Assembly: GCF_024609215.1 (NCBI RefSeq)
Contig: NZ_JANIPD030000002.1
Span: 25,678 to 89,677, forward strand
Reading direction: 5' to 3'
Length of the DNA: 64,000 nt
Origin: Curtanaerobium respiraculi
GTDB lineage: Bacteria > Actinomycetota > Coriobacteriia > Coriobacteriales > Eggerthellaceae
Part shown: piece by piece, positions 45,942-54,095 of the stretch
Layout: each line of letters opens with the position of its first letter
How positions within the stretch are numbered: the first letter of the stretch is position 1
Notes under the pieces: model-generated
Told to the model about the DNA's origin: nothing
The model's input: the letters and a program-made list of their open reading frames with translations, nothing else
Database searches by the model: none
Made by a program: the position numbers and the translations under genes

Positions 45942-46639
45942 GGAGGAAAGTGACAGCTAGTAATCCTCGTCCGCCACGTGCTGCATCGCCCGAATCACGT
46001 GAATCGCAGGCTGTCGTTCGCATGGGATAGAAGCGATTGGCTTTCGGGCGCCCGCCACATCTGCTGTCCCGGAACAGGTGCCGCGCGATCGCACGGAAAT
46101 GGCGCTCGCGGCCAGCTCGCACCAGGCGGGTATCTGCTAGAGCGCATGGCGGATGTTGCTACCATGACGGCAATGACGCCGAGGCGGACATCGTCGTCGA
46201 GCTGTCGGACACACCCCCGCGTCTGCAGCCGTACGGCCGTAAGGCCGGCCTTCTTGATTTTCACGGGATCCACCTGGGATTCCGTGTCCGCCTCGATCGC
46301 GCCCACCGTACCGTGCCGCGTGATGTGGGGCGCAAGCGCCAGCTTCAACTACCGGTTCGCCTAGCCCGGCGCCGACGAATACGCATAGAAGGATACTGCC
46401 CGGGCCGGTCGTTTTGCAGCCCGCAGAGCGCTGCGCGCAAAATCGGATCGCAAAGCGGCACCGGGGGACGGCGGAAGCTCGTAATGCGACGAGCCGCCTC
46501 TCTCCAGTCGGCTATAGGCAGGTATTCCCGCTGCAAAGACTGAAGTCGGCGATGTCGGATAGCGCGGGGTGGTCCTTATCGAAATGACATTGGCCGTGAA
46601 CGGTAACAAGGGGTAGGCCGCTTCTCTCTTCGCGTTTGC
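45942..46639. other. Gene-free stretch
   Basis: About 700 bp with only short frames that lack ribosome-binding sites and family similarity. I see nothing functional in it. Confidence 0.5.
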
Positions 46640-47140
46640 TCAGTTGCCGTGCTTCCGACGGTACGCTTCGAGCCGTTCCGTGTAGCTCGCTCCCCGCAAG
46701 CGGAAGACGATGGTGAAGGCGGCGGTGATGACGGCAAGGATCGCCACATACAGGATCGCGAAGCTCATCCATGCTTGCGGCTGTCCGCCGGGCAGCCAGT
46801 TGCCGATAGCCGCGCATGCAGCGAGCGCGACGAAATAAGTGAGCCCGAACCCGGCGATGCGCACCGGGTAGCTTGGCTTCACGAGCACCGAATAACCGAG
46901 CCAGAACTGTTGCAGGAGCCCGCCCGCAATGCCCGCCAATATGGCCGAGATGCACCAAGCCATGCCTTGATTCCATTGCCCCGCCGCGGCGCCGACGGCG
47001 CAAAACGCCGCGAGCATGATTACCGCGATGAGCGATCCTCCCAAGATGCCCTTCGCCACCGCATTGCCGAGACCGCGGTCGATATCCTCGCTGAACAGTG
47101 TCGTGGTCCGTGTCGAGTTGTTTTTCGCCATGGTGATCAT
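46640..47140 (-). CDS. DUF3021 family membrane protein
   Basis: This protein of about 166 residues has four predicted membrane segments and ends in a short basic tail (YTERLEAYRRKHGN). DUF3021 proteins are usually encoded next to a LytTR regulator, as here, and probably modulate its activity. Starts at 47140 (MITMAKNN) or 47131 (MAKNN) are both possible behind AAGGAAGG. Confidence 0.78.
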   Translation of the reverse strand: MITMAKNNSTRTTTLFSEDIDRGLGNAVAKGILGGSLIAVIMLAAFCAVGAAAGQWNQGMAWCISAILAGIAGGLLQQFWLGYSVLVKPSYPVRIAGFGLTYFVALAACAAIGNWLPGGQPQAWMSFAILYVAILAVITAAFTIVFRLRGASYTERLEAYRRKHGN

Positions 47141-47168
47141 CGCCTTCCTTGCGAATCGGGGGTCGTTC

Positions 47169-47621
47169 CTAACGTGATATTCCAAGCCGCTGTTTGATAT
47201 TCTGCGCGTATGCCCGCGTGGCGAGCACTTCGATGCCGCCTTCGAGCCGCAGCAGGAGCCGTCGGTTGAGCTCGGGCCTGAACGAGGTCACTTTGTCGAA
47301 GTTCACGATCACCTGTTTGGAGACGCGTATGAACTCGGTGCCGCCGAGGGCCTCTTCCATCTCATACAGTTTGAGCGGGCTCTCCAGCGCACCTCCCGAG
47401 CACGTGTGCACCCATACGCGCTCGTCACGCGCTTCGATGAGGAGCACCTGGTCGAGCGGAACGATTTTGCGGACGATCGTTCCCGGCTCGTAGGCCACGA
47501 TCCGCTCCCCGATCGACTGCAGGCGGTCGACGAGCCTTGCGGCGCGGATGTCGCCCGGGGCGCACGTCACGGCAACGTCGATGCCCCGGTGCCCCTCTTG
47601 TTCTATCAGCCGTACGTCCAT
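47169..47621 (-). CDS. LytTR-type DNA-binding regulator
   Basis: This 150-residue protein consists of a short N-terminal domain and a LytTR DNA-binding domain (VWVHTCSGGALESPLKLYEMEEAL, spanning about residues 70-93, and FIRVSKQVIVNFDKV). The ATG at 47621 follows GGAGG; a longer reading to 47705 is not supported. It lies upstream of the DUF3021 gene with 28 bp between, forming a standard two-gene unit. Targets are unknown. Confidence 0.85.
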   Translation of the reverse strand: MDVRLIEQEGHRGIDVAVTCAPGDIRAARLVDRLQSIGERIVAYEPGTIVRKIVPLDQVLLIEARDERVWVHTCSGGALESPLKLYEMEEALGGTEFIRVSKQVIVNFDKVTSFRPELNRRLLLRLEGGIEVLATRAYAQNIKQRLGISR

Positions 47622-48045
47622 GTTCCTCCAATCTTTCTTTCGTTTGAGGATACGGGATGCTTGCGCGTTGGTGGCCGTTGCAGCATCAAGATGCACAAAG
47701 CCCAAGGCAACATGCCGAAATCTCGGTTTCCGGGTCGGGGGTTTTCAATCCTCGGAAAGCGGGATGGGCTGGGTATGGGCAGGTGGATGGGCCAGGCGAT
47801 CAAATGCCTGTGCCCTTCTCGTCGATACACGATTGATCGGTGATCGCGAAATGGAAGGCCGGGCTTTTCTGATGTAGAATTAGCAATGCCTTACTGTCAT
47901 TCTGGGCGCTGGATTCGTTTTGGCGGCTGGGGGATTTCGAGCTGTTTGCGAGGCGGGAGGTTTTGCCGTGCCGAGTGGAAAAACGCTTCGATCGAGAAAG
48001 TGGATGCGAGCCGGTGCTGGTCGGGAAAACGAGGGGGATGCTGCC
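47622..48045. other. Divergent intergenic stretch
   Basis: About 420 bp between LytTR and the methyltransferase gene. TGTAGAAT at about 47873-47880 is an extended -10-like element pointing right. No gene is supported. Confidence 0.4.
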
Positions 48046-48561
48046 ATGAGGGGTAAGCGCGAGCATCTTCCGGTCATCGGCGTGGGTCCCCTCATCGTGG
48101 GCGTGATGATCACGCTGACCGCTGTCGGCATCGCCGCCGTCTCGGTGGGGCTGCTTGCTGGTGGAGCCGTCCATGCCCTGGAGGCACCCTTCCGCATCGC
48201 CGGAATCGCGCTGATCGCGGCGGGCATTGGCCTTTGGTTCTGGGGGGTCGTTCCAAGTAGGATCGACGAGCGCATAAAACGCAACGAGCTTGCAACGGAC
48301 GGGGCGTTCGCCGTCGTGCGCAATCCGATTTACTCTGCGTTCTTCATAGCCTGCACGGGCGCAACGCTGATTGCATGCAATAGATGGCTCCTTCTTATCC
48401 CGTTCGTCCTCTGGGTGTGGATGACCGTAATGCTCAAGCTGACCGAAGAACGCTGGCTGCTCGGTCTCCACGGACAACTCTATGCCGACTATTGCCTACG
48501 CGTGAACCGCTGCATACCCTGGTTTGCGAAGGGCAGGCGGGAAAACGAGGGATCGGCTTAG
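48046..48561 (+). CDS. Isoprenylcysteine carboxyl methyltransferase-like membrane protein
   Basis: This 171-residue protein has four or five membrane segments and the signature ATDGAFAVVRNPIYSAF near residue 85, where PEMT/ICMT methyltransferases bind SAM. It also has the C-terminal EERWLLGLHGQLYADYC segment. Bacterial members methylate lipids or small molecules; the substrate is unknown. The ATG at 48046 has GAGGGGG upstream; a longer reading from 47920 lacks support. Confidence 0.78.
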   Translation: MRGKREHLPVIGVGPLIVGVMITLTAVGIAAVSVGLLAGGAVHALEAPFRIAGIALIAAGIGLWFWGVVPSRIDERIKRNELATDGAFAVVRNPIYSAFFIACTGATLIACNRWLLLIPFVLWVWMTVMLKLTEERWLLGLHGQLYADYCLRVNRCIPWFAKGRRENEGSA

Positions 48562-48708
48562 GGCGTACGGTCAGGCTTTCTTATTCGGATCGGAATTCCT
48601 CGGATGGGATGGGCCCGCCCTGTTTGATATGGGCATGGTTCCCGATGCCGCGGCGTTGTGCGGAAACGAATTCCCCCGGGGGCTGCAATCACCGGGGGAG
48701 AAGGCGCG

Positions 48709-48730
48709 GGATCTGCGACGTTGCAGATCC
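48709..48730. terminator. Perfect hairpin between converging genes
   Basis: GGATCTGC (48709-48716) and GCAGATCC (48723-48730) pair around a six-base loop. No T tract follows. It sits between the converging methyltransferase and CMD-cupin genes. Confidence 0.4.
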
Positions 48731-48755
48731 TCATCTCGGCATCGGCAGATGCACC

Positions 48756-49508
48756 CTACGCCAGCTTGGCGTACTCCTCGTCGGAGACAGGCTCGAGCCA
48801 TTCGTTGCTCGCGTCTTCGCCCGCCACGGGGATCGCGAGGTGCGCCATCCAGCTATCGGCCGAGGCGCCGTGCCAGTGCTCCACGTTCGCCGGGATGTTC
48901 ACCACCGTGCCGGGCACGAGCTCCACGGCATCCTTGCCGCGTTCCTGGTACCAGCCGCGTCCACCCACGCAGACGAGCATCTGCCCGCCGCCGCGCTTCG
49001 CATGGTGGATATGCCAGTTGTTACGGCAGCCTGGCTCGAAGGTCACGTTGGAGATGGGCACCTGCTCGGTCGACATCGGCGCCAGATAGCTCTGCCCGAC
49101 GAAATACCGGGCATATGCATCGTTCGGCTCGCCGATGGGGAACATGAGCTGTTTTTGGAAGCGGTCCTTATCCGTGAGCGCCGGCTCGTCGTCTGCCCAC
49201 ACCTCCTTGGCCATGTTGAATACCGCCCATGCGATGGGCCAGCCGGCATAGAAAGCCGCGTGGGTGATGATCGCCGCGATCTCGTCGCGCGTGACGCCGT
49301 TCTTCTTCGCAGTCGATAGGTGGTATTTAAGAGAGCTGTCGGCCATCCCGCGGCCCATGAACACCGAGATGACGATGGTGCTCTTCGTCTTCAGATCGAT
49401 TGTCTCATCGGACCAGACGCGCCCGAACAGCACGTCGTCGTTGAATTCCGCAAAGTCCGGGGCGAATTCGCCTAGCTGGTTGCGTCCCGCTGTCTGCACG
49501 ATTTTCAT
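48756..49508 (-). CDS. Carboxymuconolactone decarboxylase-like / cupin fusion protein
   Basis: This 250-residue protein joins an N-terminal CMD-family domain (about residues 1-110; VISVFMGRGMADSSLKYHL and AAIITHAAFYAGWP) to a C-terminal cupin (about 135-240; WHIHHAKRGGGQMLVC and PANVEHWHGA, with metal-binding histidines). The CMD half lacks the CxxC of peroxidase-type members. Such fusions are common in gut anaerobes and are thought to be small-molecule oxidoreductases or isomerases. AAGGAAG precedes the ATG at 49508. Confidence 0.88.
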   Translation of the reverse strand: MKIVQTAGRNQLGEFAPDFAEFNDDVLFGRVWSDETIDLKTKSTIVISVFMGRGMADSSLKYHLSTAKKNGVTRDEIAAIITHAAFYAGWPIAWAVFNMAKEVWADDEPALTDKDRFQKQLMFPIGEPNDAYARYFVGQSYLAPMSTEQVPISNVTFEPGCRNNWHIHHAKRGGGQMLVCVGGRGWYQERGKDAVELVPGTVVNIPANVEHWHGASADSWMAHLAIPVAGEDASNEWLEPVSDEEYAKLA

Positions 49509-49809
49509 GTCGGCTTCCTTCCTTTCGACGTTGATGCCATCTTGGCACAACGCGTGTCGTGATGGGCATGAAACTTGGAATACTGGCAAAAGCGGAAAGG
49601 CGGATGTCGGCTTCGGAGAGATCGTCCAATCTCGCCGACGCTTTCGCGGCACATCGGAAAAACGACAGGATGGAGGAGATGGAGGGCGAAACGGATAACG
49701 TATCGATAGCCTTGCCACCCGCCCATTCGCCCGCGTTGGCGAATGGGCGCAGAAACCCGAATGGCAAGAGAGAAAATCCGGCGAGGGTGATGTCTACGAT
49801 CATGGAGAA

Positions 49810-49907
49810 CGGGGCTGCATCAAAAGCCCCGCTAGAAAGCCGGTGTCCTTGCGTGCCGAAACATGATGAAGACGAGGGCGGGACCCCGCTATTGGGGCCC
49901 CGCCCTC
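49810..49907. terminator. Two hairpins between the CMD-cupin and small-protein genes
   Basis: CGGGGCT (49810-49816) pairs with AGCCCCG (49825-49831). Further on, GAGGGCGGG (49874-49882) pairs with CCCGCCCTC (49899-49907) with additional inner pairing, a very stable stem. The second probably ends transcription of the small-protein gene on the minus strand. Confidence 0.55.
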
Positions 49908-49962
49908 TTCATAATGGGGTTATTGATACAGCCCCCTGCGCTTCAAGGGCCGTAGTCGGCGG

Positions 49963-50187
49963 TTACTTGCCGCCTTTCTCGTGCACGGTGCCGTCGTCGC
50001 ACAGGATGGTGTACTGCAGGCCCCACCTGTCGACGGCCTCCTGGAAGCTCTCGCAGCCTTCTGCGACCACGATCGCGTTGTCGACCTCGTCGTCGTCGCA
50101 CAGGATGGTGTAACCGTATTTCGAAACGATCCGCTGTGCTTGCTTGCAGGCCTCGTTCTCGTCCAAAAACTTATTGTCTTCTGCCAT
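49963..50187 (-). CDS. Small acidic protein with a duplicated YTILCDD motif
   Basis: This 74-residue protein starts at the ATG at 50187 behind AAGGGG. YTILCDD occurs twice, about 35 residues apart, each with a cysteine followed by two or three aspartates and preceded by a short helix. A 21-bp perfect DNA repeat (49993-50013 and 50092-50112) underlies it. I do not recognise the family. The paired Cys-Asp-Asp sites could bind metal or be redox active, which is speculation. Confidence 0.65.
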   Translation of the reverse strand: MAEDNKFLDENEACKQAQRIVSKYGYTILCDDDEVDNAIVVAEGCESFQEAVDRWGLQYTILCDDGTVHEKGGK

Positions 50188-50256
50188 TCCGACCCCTTCC
50201 ATCGAAATCTTTTTTAGCTTCGGCGATGGTAGCACAGCTCGGAATCCGATGAAATC

Positions 50257-50295
50257 GCATGAAAACATTTCGTTTCAAAAATCGCGTTTTCATGC
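50257..50295. promoter_or_regulatory. Inverted repeat in the divergent promoter region
   Basis: GCATGAAAAC (50257-50266) and GTTTTCATGC (50286-50295) are perfect inverted arms 19 bp apart. They lie between the divergent small-protein and DJ-1 genes and could bind a regulator of both. Confidence 0.5.
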
Positions 50296-50419
50296 TCTGA
50301 TGTGCGATGTTTCCCTTCAAATGTGCCATTATGGGAAATGCGCTGCCTTCCGCATCGCGCCTAAGTTAAAAACGAGCAAAGCGGACCCGGCCGGGTTGCG
50401 CAGGAGAGGAGATGCAGCC

Positions 50420-50968
50420 ATGAATGCTGTGATTATTTTCGCCGACGGTTTCGAGGAATGCGAGGGGCTGTTGTTCGTCGACGTCCTCCGTCGCGCCGAA
50501 ATTCCCATCACGACGGTTTCCATTTCGGACAGCCTGACCGTGCACTCCCTGCACGATGTCGATGTGAAGGCGGATGCGCTGCTAAAGGACGTGAAGCCCG
50601 AGGACTTCGACGTGTGCATCGTCCCCGGCGGATTTATCGGCATGGACAACCTGAAAGCGAGCGCCGAGACCCGCGAGTTCGTGCAGGCGTTCGACAAACA
50701 GGATAAGCCGATCGCCGCGGTGTGCTCCGGGCCTGCGGTCCTCAAATCCTACGGTGTGGGGGAGGGGCATAAGGTCACGTCGCATTTCAGTGTGAAGGAA
50801 GAGATCGCCCCCACCGATTTCGTCGACCAGTCCGTTGTGGAAGACGGCAAGCTGATCACAGGCAACGGCATGGCCGCTTCCATTCCCGCCGCGCTCGCCC
50901 TCGTCGAGAAGATGAAGGGGCGCGAAGCACGCGATGCGACCGCCCACGCGATCGCCTACGTCGAATAG
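50420..50968 (+). CDS. DJ-1/PfpI family protein
   Basis: This 182-residue protein has the DJ-1 fold signature, with the reactive cysteine Cys102 in AAVCSGPAVL and the partner glutamate near residue 15. Members act as glyoxalases, deglycases or redox-responsive chaperones. The ATG at 50420 has AGGAGAGGAG upstream. Together with the thioredoxin reductase that follows, a redox-stress role is plausible. Confidence 0.88.
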   Translation: MNAVIIFADGFEECEGLLFVDVLRRAEIPITTVSISDSLTVHSLHDVDVKADALLKDVKPEDFDVCIVPGGFIGMDNLKASAETREFVQAFDKQDKPIAAVCSGPAVLKSYGVGEGHKVTSHFSVKEEIAPTDFVDQSVVEDGKLITGNGMAASIPAALALVEKMKGREARDATAHAIAYVE

Positions 50969-50994
50969 GGTCGCGCATGCTGCTGCTCATACGG

Positions 50995-51043
50995 CATATA
51001 GTGCTTCAAAAACAGGTAGACACTATATGTTATATGCTTGAAG
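50995..51043. promoter_or_regulatory. Nested inverted repeats upstream of the thioredoxin reductase gene
   Basis: CATATAGTG (50995-51003) and CACTATATG (51021-51029) are perfect arms 17 bp apart. CTTCAA (51004-51009) and TTGAAG (51038-51043) overlap them. They lie 290-340 bp before the coding start, in an AT-rich patch that may hold the promoter. From 51044 to 51332 I see only a long leader. Confidence 0.45.
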
Positions 51044-51332
51044 GGATTGACAGGAGTTTCTAGATAACATGAGGGGGAGCGCGCGGCATCCTCCAGGACC
51101 TCACCTGACGGTAAACCTGCGCATCGAAACAGGCAAACGACCCCCGAAGGGCATCTATTTCGTTTCGCCTACGGTTGCCGTCTATGCATCGGAAAAGCGA
51201 ATAGCCAACGCACGCGCCATACGCTTGCATTATACCAAACGACTATATGAAAATTACAGAAACCAATGGCATCAAATCTTGTGTGCGATATTGCGAAAAC
51301 CAATAATGAGACGCAGGGAGAAGGGAGAACCT

Positions 51333-52511
51333 GTGGACGAATACTATGACTTGATAATCATCGGCGGCGGCCCGGCCGGGCTGGCCGCGGGCATCTACGG
51401 CGGGCGCGCTTGCCTGAAGACGCTCCTGCTGGAGAAGGGCAACATCGGCGGCCGCGTGTTCACCACGCGCGAGATCGTCAACTATCCCTCGGTGGAGGAG
51501 TCCTCCGGCCCGGAGCTGATGGAGAAGATGGAGAAGCACGCGCGCGATTTCGGCGTCGAAATCCGCAAAGAGCGCGTGAAGGCCGTCGACCTGAACACGC
51601 CGGACAAGATCGTCCGCACGCGCAAGAACACCTACCATGCCAAGGCGGTCATCATCGCCACCGGCACGTCCGAGCGCATCCTCGGGGTCCCCGGCGAGCG
51701 CGAGTTCACTGGTTCCGGCGTCAGCTATTGCGCCACCTGCGATGCCGCGTTCTACCAGGATCAGGATGTGGTCGTGTTGGGCAGCGGCGACCAGGCGGTC
51801 GAGGAGAGCGGCTTCATCGCCAAGTACGCTAAGAGCGTCACCATCGTCGTCGTGCACGACGAGGGCATATTGGACTGCAACCAGATGTCCGCCGAGCAGG
51901 CGTTCAAGAACCCCAAGCTGCATTTCGTGTGGAACAGCACCATCGCCGAAGTCTACGGCGGGGACGAGGTCGAGGGCGTGAAGCTGAAGAACGTCCAGAC
52001 CGGCGAGATTTCCGACATGCCGTGCCAAGGCGTGTTCTTCTTCGTGGGCGCGGTGCCCGAGACCGAATTCCTGGAGGGCGAGGTTCCGCGGGGCTTCGGC
52101 GGCTGGCTCGAGACCGGCGACGATTTGAAGACCGCCGTCTGCGGCGTGTACGCGGCGGGCGATGTGCGTAAGAAGTACCTGCGCCAGGTTGCCACGGCGG
52201 TAGGCGACGGCGCCACGGCGGCGACGGCGGCAGAGCGCTATATCACCGAGATGGACCAGTTCAACGATGACGTGGTGAATTCCGACGAGCCCGTGCTGGT
52301 TGGCTTCTGGGACCCCAACATTCCCGGCAGCATGGACATGCTCGCCTCCATCCGCGAGCACAACCGCAACGCCGAGCATCCGCTCCGCTTCGTCGAGCTG
52401 GATGTGAGCCGCAAGCGCTGGATCGCACATCAGTACAATATCCACCTCAACGAAGGCAACAAGGCCCAAGCCATGCGCATGGGCAAGGATACCGAGGTTT
52501 CATACGTTTGA
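51333..52511 (+). CDS. trxB: Thioredoxin reductase-like flavoprotein with a cysteine-less thioredoxin-like tail
   Basis: This 392-residue protein has the FAD-binding GGGPAGLAAG, a redox-active CATC (Cys133 and Cys136) and the second dinucleotide fold (VVVLGSGDQAVEESGF). After the usual end near residue 310 comes an 80-residue tail, VLVGFWDPNIPGSMDML and beyond, which aligns with thioredoxin but has IPGS where CGPC should be. The start is GTG at 51333 behind AGGGAG; an ATG at 51306 adds nine residues. The stop overlaps the next start. Confidence 0.85.
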   Translation: MDEYYDLIIIGGGPAGLAAGIYGGRACLKTLLLEKGNIGGRVFTTREIVNYPSVEESSGPELMEKMEKHARDFGVEIRKERVKAVDLNTPDKIVRTRKNTYHAKAVIIATGTSERILGVPGEREFTGSGVSYCATCDAAFYQDQDVVVLGSGDQAVEESGFIAKYAKSVTIVVVHDEGILDCNQMSAEQAFKNPKLHFVWNSTIAEVYGGDEVEGVKLKNVQTGEISDMPCQGVFFFVGAVPETEFLEGEVPRGFGGWLETGDDLKTAVCGVYAAGDVRKKYLRQVATAVGDGATAATAAERYITEMDQFNDDVVNSDEPVLVGFWDPNIPGSMDMLASIREHNRNAEHPLRFVELDVSRKRWIAHQYNIHLNEGNKAQAMRMGKDTEVSYV

Positions 52512-52993
52512 TAGCCCGCGCGATCAACAAGTCATCGGTTAAGCGAACCATCGACGAGCGCGATCATGTCGCGCTCGTCGCGATGTTCGACGAAGACCCC
52601 GCGCGCGTCCTGCGCTTCCTCACCAGGCTCACGTACAATCCGTCGGGAGACACGCACGATGCCGCGATCGAGGGGCTGCGCGTGCTGTCCGAGCAGCGTT
52701 CGGAGCAGCATCCCGATTTCTTCCGCGAGATCATGCGCCGCAGCTTATGGGCGATGAACGAGGAGGGCGGGAACAACTCGTGGTCTGCGCCCGAGATCAT
52801 CGGTGCCGTGATCGCGGGCAATCCGCACCGTTTCGACACGTTCTTCTCATACAACTATTGCGCGGCGGTGGAGGAGCTGATGTTCCAGCCAAGCTTGGTC
52901 AAGGCATACCAGATGGTCGCAGATGCCGACAAAGGGCTGGCGGCCGAGTTCGCCGAGCGCATCGCAACCCTCGAGTCCGAGTTGCAGGAATAA
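52508..52993 (+). CDS. DVU0298-like armadillo/HEAT-fold protein
   Basis: This 161-residue helical protein contains MRRSLWAMNEEGGNNSWSAP, close to the pattern (RRLMWxLNDESGGxGWGxPE) of the DVU0298 family known from sulfate reducers. It starts with a TTG at 52508 overlapping the previous stop, so it is coupled to the reductase. Function is not established. The family link comes from memory of the motif, not a search. Confidence 0.6.
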   Translation: MIARAINKSSVKRTIDERDHVALVAMFDEDPARVLRFLTRLTYNPSGDTHDAAIEGLRVLSEQRSEQHPDFFREIMRRSLWAMNEEGGNNSWSAPEIIGAVIAGNPHRFDTFFSYNYCAAVEELMFQPSLVKAYQMVADADKGLAAEFAERIATLESELQE

Positions 52994-53073
52994 CTGTAAA
53001 TCCTAATAATCGATATCGGAATTATGATTAACTATATCTGAAACTATCGTCCATCGATGGGAATCCCAGCTTA

Positions 53074-53091
53074 CGGGAGTCCTTTCTCCCG
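53074..53091 (+). terminator. Hairpin downstream of the DVU0298-like gene
   Basis: CGGGAG (53074-53079) and CTCCCG (53086-53091) form a stem with a TCCTTT loop. No T tract follows. The 52994-53274 gap is AT-rich and probably holds the promoter of the next gene. Confidence 0.35.
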
Positions 53092-53227
53092 GTACCGCGT
53101 CTGATAGATCGATTTCATAGGCTAATATGGGGTAATCTGAATTTGCCATAGTCTACGCCGATACCAAGATGAAGTCATTGTATTTTACAGGGGAAAACCC
53201 TCGTGTTTTACTTCTTTTATGGAAACG

Positions 53228-53251
53228 GCGTGGCATACGTATGCCTGCGCC
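53228..53251. promoter_or_regulatory. Palindrome upstream of the DsrD-like gene
   Basis: GGCATACGTATGCC (53232-53245) is a perfect 14-bp palindrome. The flanks GGCG and CGCC extend it with one mismatched position. It is 30 bp before the coding start and could be an operator or an RNA hairpin in the leader. Confidence 0.5.
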
Positions 53252-53274
53252 ACGATTTTGAAGGGGGTCACATC

Positions 53275-53496
53275 ATGGATAAGGGTCCTGCCGATCCGAA
53301 GATCAAGGAAGAGGTTCTCGCTTATCTTGCCACGATCGAGAAGGCGAAGAGCAAGGAAATCGCCAAGGCCATCGGCCGTCCCAAAAAGGATGTAGACCTG
53401 GCGGTCAAGGAGCTTGCCGCCGAGGACAAGGTCGAGTACCTCTACATCACCACGACGTTCGTCGCGTTGAAGGGGAAGGTCGCCGAGCCCGAGTAG
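53275..53496 (+). CDS. DsrD-like small winged-helix protein
   Basis: This 73-residue protein has a winged-helix pattern: AKSKEIAKAIGRPKKDVDLAVKEL, spanning about residues 24-47, then VEYLYITTTFVALKG. The spacing and the final EY-x-TT-x-LKG wing resemble DsrD (about 78 residues), which in sulfate reducers activates dissimilatory sulfite reductase. The adjacent dsr genes support this, but dsrAB is not next to it here. The ATG at 53275 follows AAGGGGG. A generic small DNA-binding protein is the alternative. Confidence 0.5.
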   Translation: MDKGPADPKIKEEVLAYLATIEKAKSKEIAKAIGRPKKDVDLAVKELAAEDKVEYLYITTTFVALKGKVAEPE

Positions 53497-53508
53497 GCTT
53501 TCCGCGTT

Positions 53509-53552
53509 CGCTCCCCTGCTTGTAGGAGGGCAGGGGAGCGTTGTGTTTTTTT
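53509..53552 (+). terminator. Strong intrinsic terminator just before the dsrMKJOP operon
   Basis: CGCTCCCCTGC (53509-53519) pairs with GCAGGGGAGCG (53530-53540), and a run of seven T residues lies at 53546-53552. The next gene starts at 53582 with its ribosome-binding site in between, leaving no room for a separate promoter downstream. It is either a partial terminator or a regulated one. Confidence 0.85.
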
Positions 53553-53581
53553 GGAGAGGAAAAAAAGGAGAAGGAGGGCAG

Positions 53582-54094
53582 ATGGGCCATTTGGCACATC
53601 GAGCGATGAGGAAGGACGAGGCAGATTCGATTGCCCGCGAATGGTGCGTTGAATTGTATGCAACGCCCGATTCGAAGGTATTCGAGGGGGATGTTTCCGA
53701 CACGAGGTTCAGCAACCCCGTCGCTTACCATATCGCCCAGACGTCCCAGGACGTCGTCGGGTATCTTTTTTCAAACGAGCGCGATCCGGAGGTGCCGGAA
53801 TCCGTCGATGATCTGTGCCGCCTCATCGCGCTTCAGGAGGCGAGGCCTTCCGAGGCTTTCGCCTCCTTCTTCAAGCTGCGCTCCATCGTGTTCTCACGCG
53901 CGGGCAAAAGCGGCATGGATGCGAAGACGCTTTCCGTCGTCAACGATCGCATCGACGCTTGCCTGCTGCGCGCGATGGACTGCTACACGCGTTTCCGCGA
54001 GCAGATCATGCAGCTTCGAATCGACGAGCTGAAGAGAAGTCGTGGGGCCTTCGAGGGCCGGTACAACGCGGCGCGCGTCCAAGTGGGAGCGTAG
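53582..54094 (+). CDS. RsbRD N-terminal domain protein heading the dsrMKJOP operon
   Basis: This 170-residue, mostly helical protein (LCRLIALQEARPSEAFASFF, then MDCYTRFREQIMQLRIDELK) resembles the RsbRD_N domain (PF14361). A gene of this type precedes dsrM in Desulfovibrio and its relatives, and the domain can be a heme-free or heme-binding globin-like sensor. The ATG at 53582 has AAGGAGGGC upstream. dsrM begins one base after its stop. Confidence 0.72.
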   Translation: MGHLAHRAMRKDEADSIAREWCVELYATPDSKVFEGDVSDTRFSNPVAYHIAQTSQDVVGYLFSNERDPEVPESVDDLCRLIALQEARPSEAFASFFKLRSIVFSRAGKSGMDAKTLSVVNDRIDACLLRAMDCYTRFREQIMQLRIDELKRSRGAFEGRYNAARVQVGA

Positions 54095-54095
54095 T

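Noticed and set aside
46037-46543. Hypothetical gene in the 46-kb gap
   Set aside because: Open frames on both strands here lack ribosome-binding sites, have arginine/proline-rich shadow composition and match no family.
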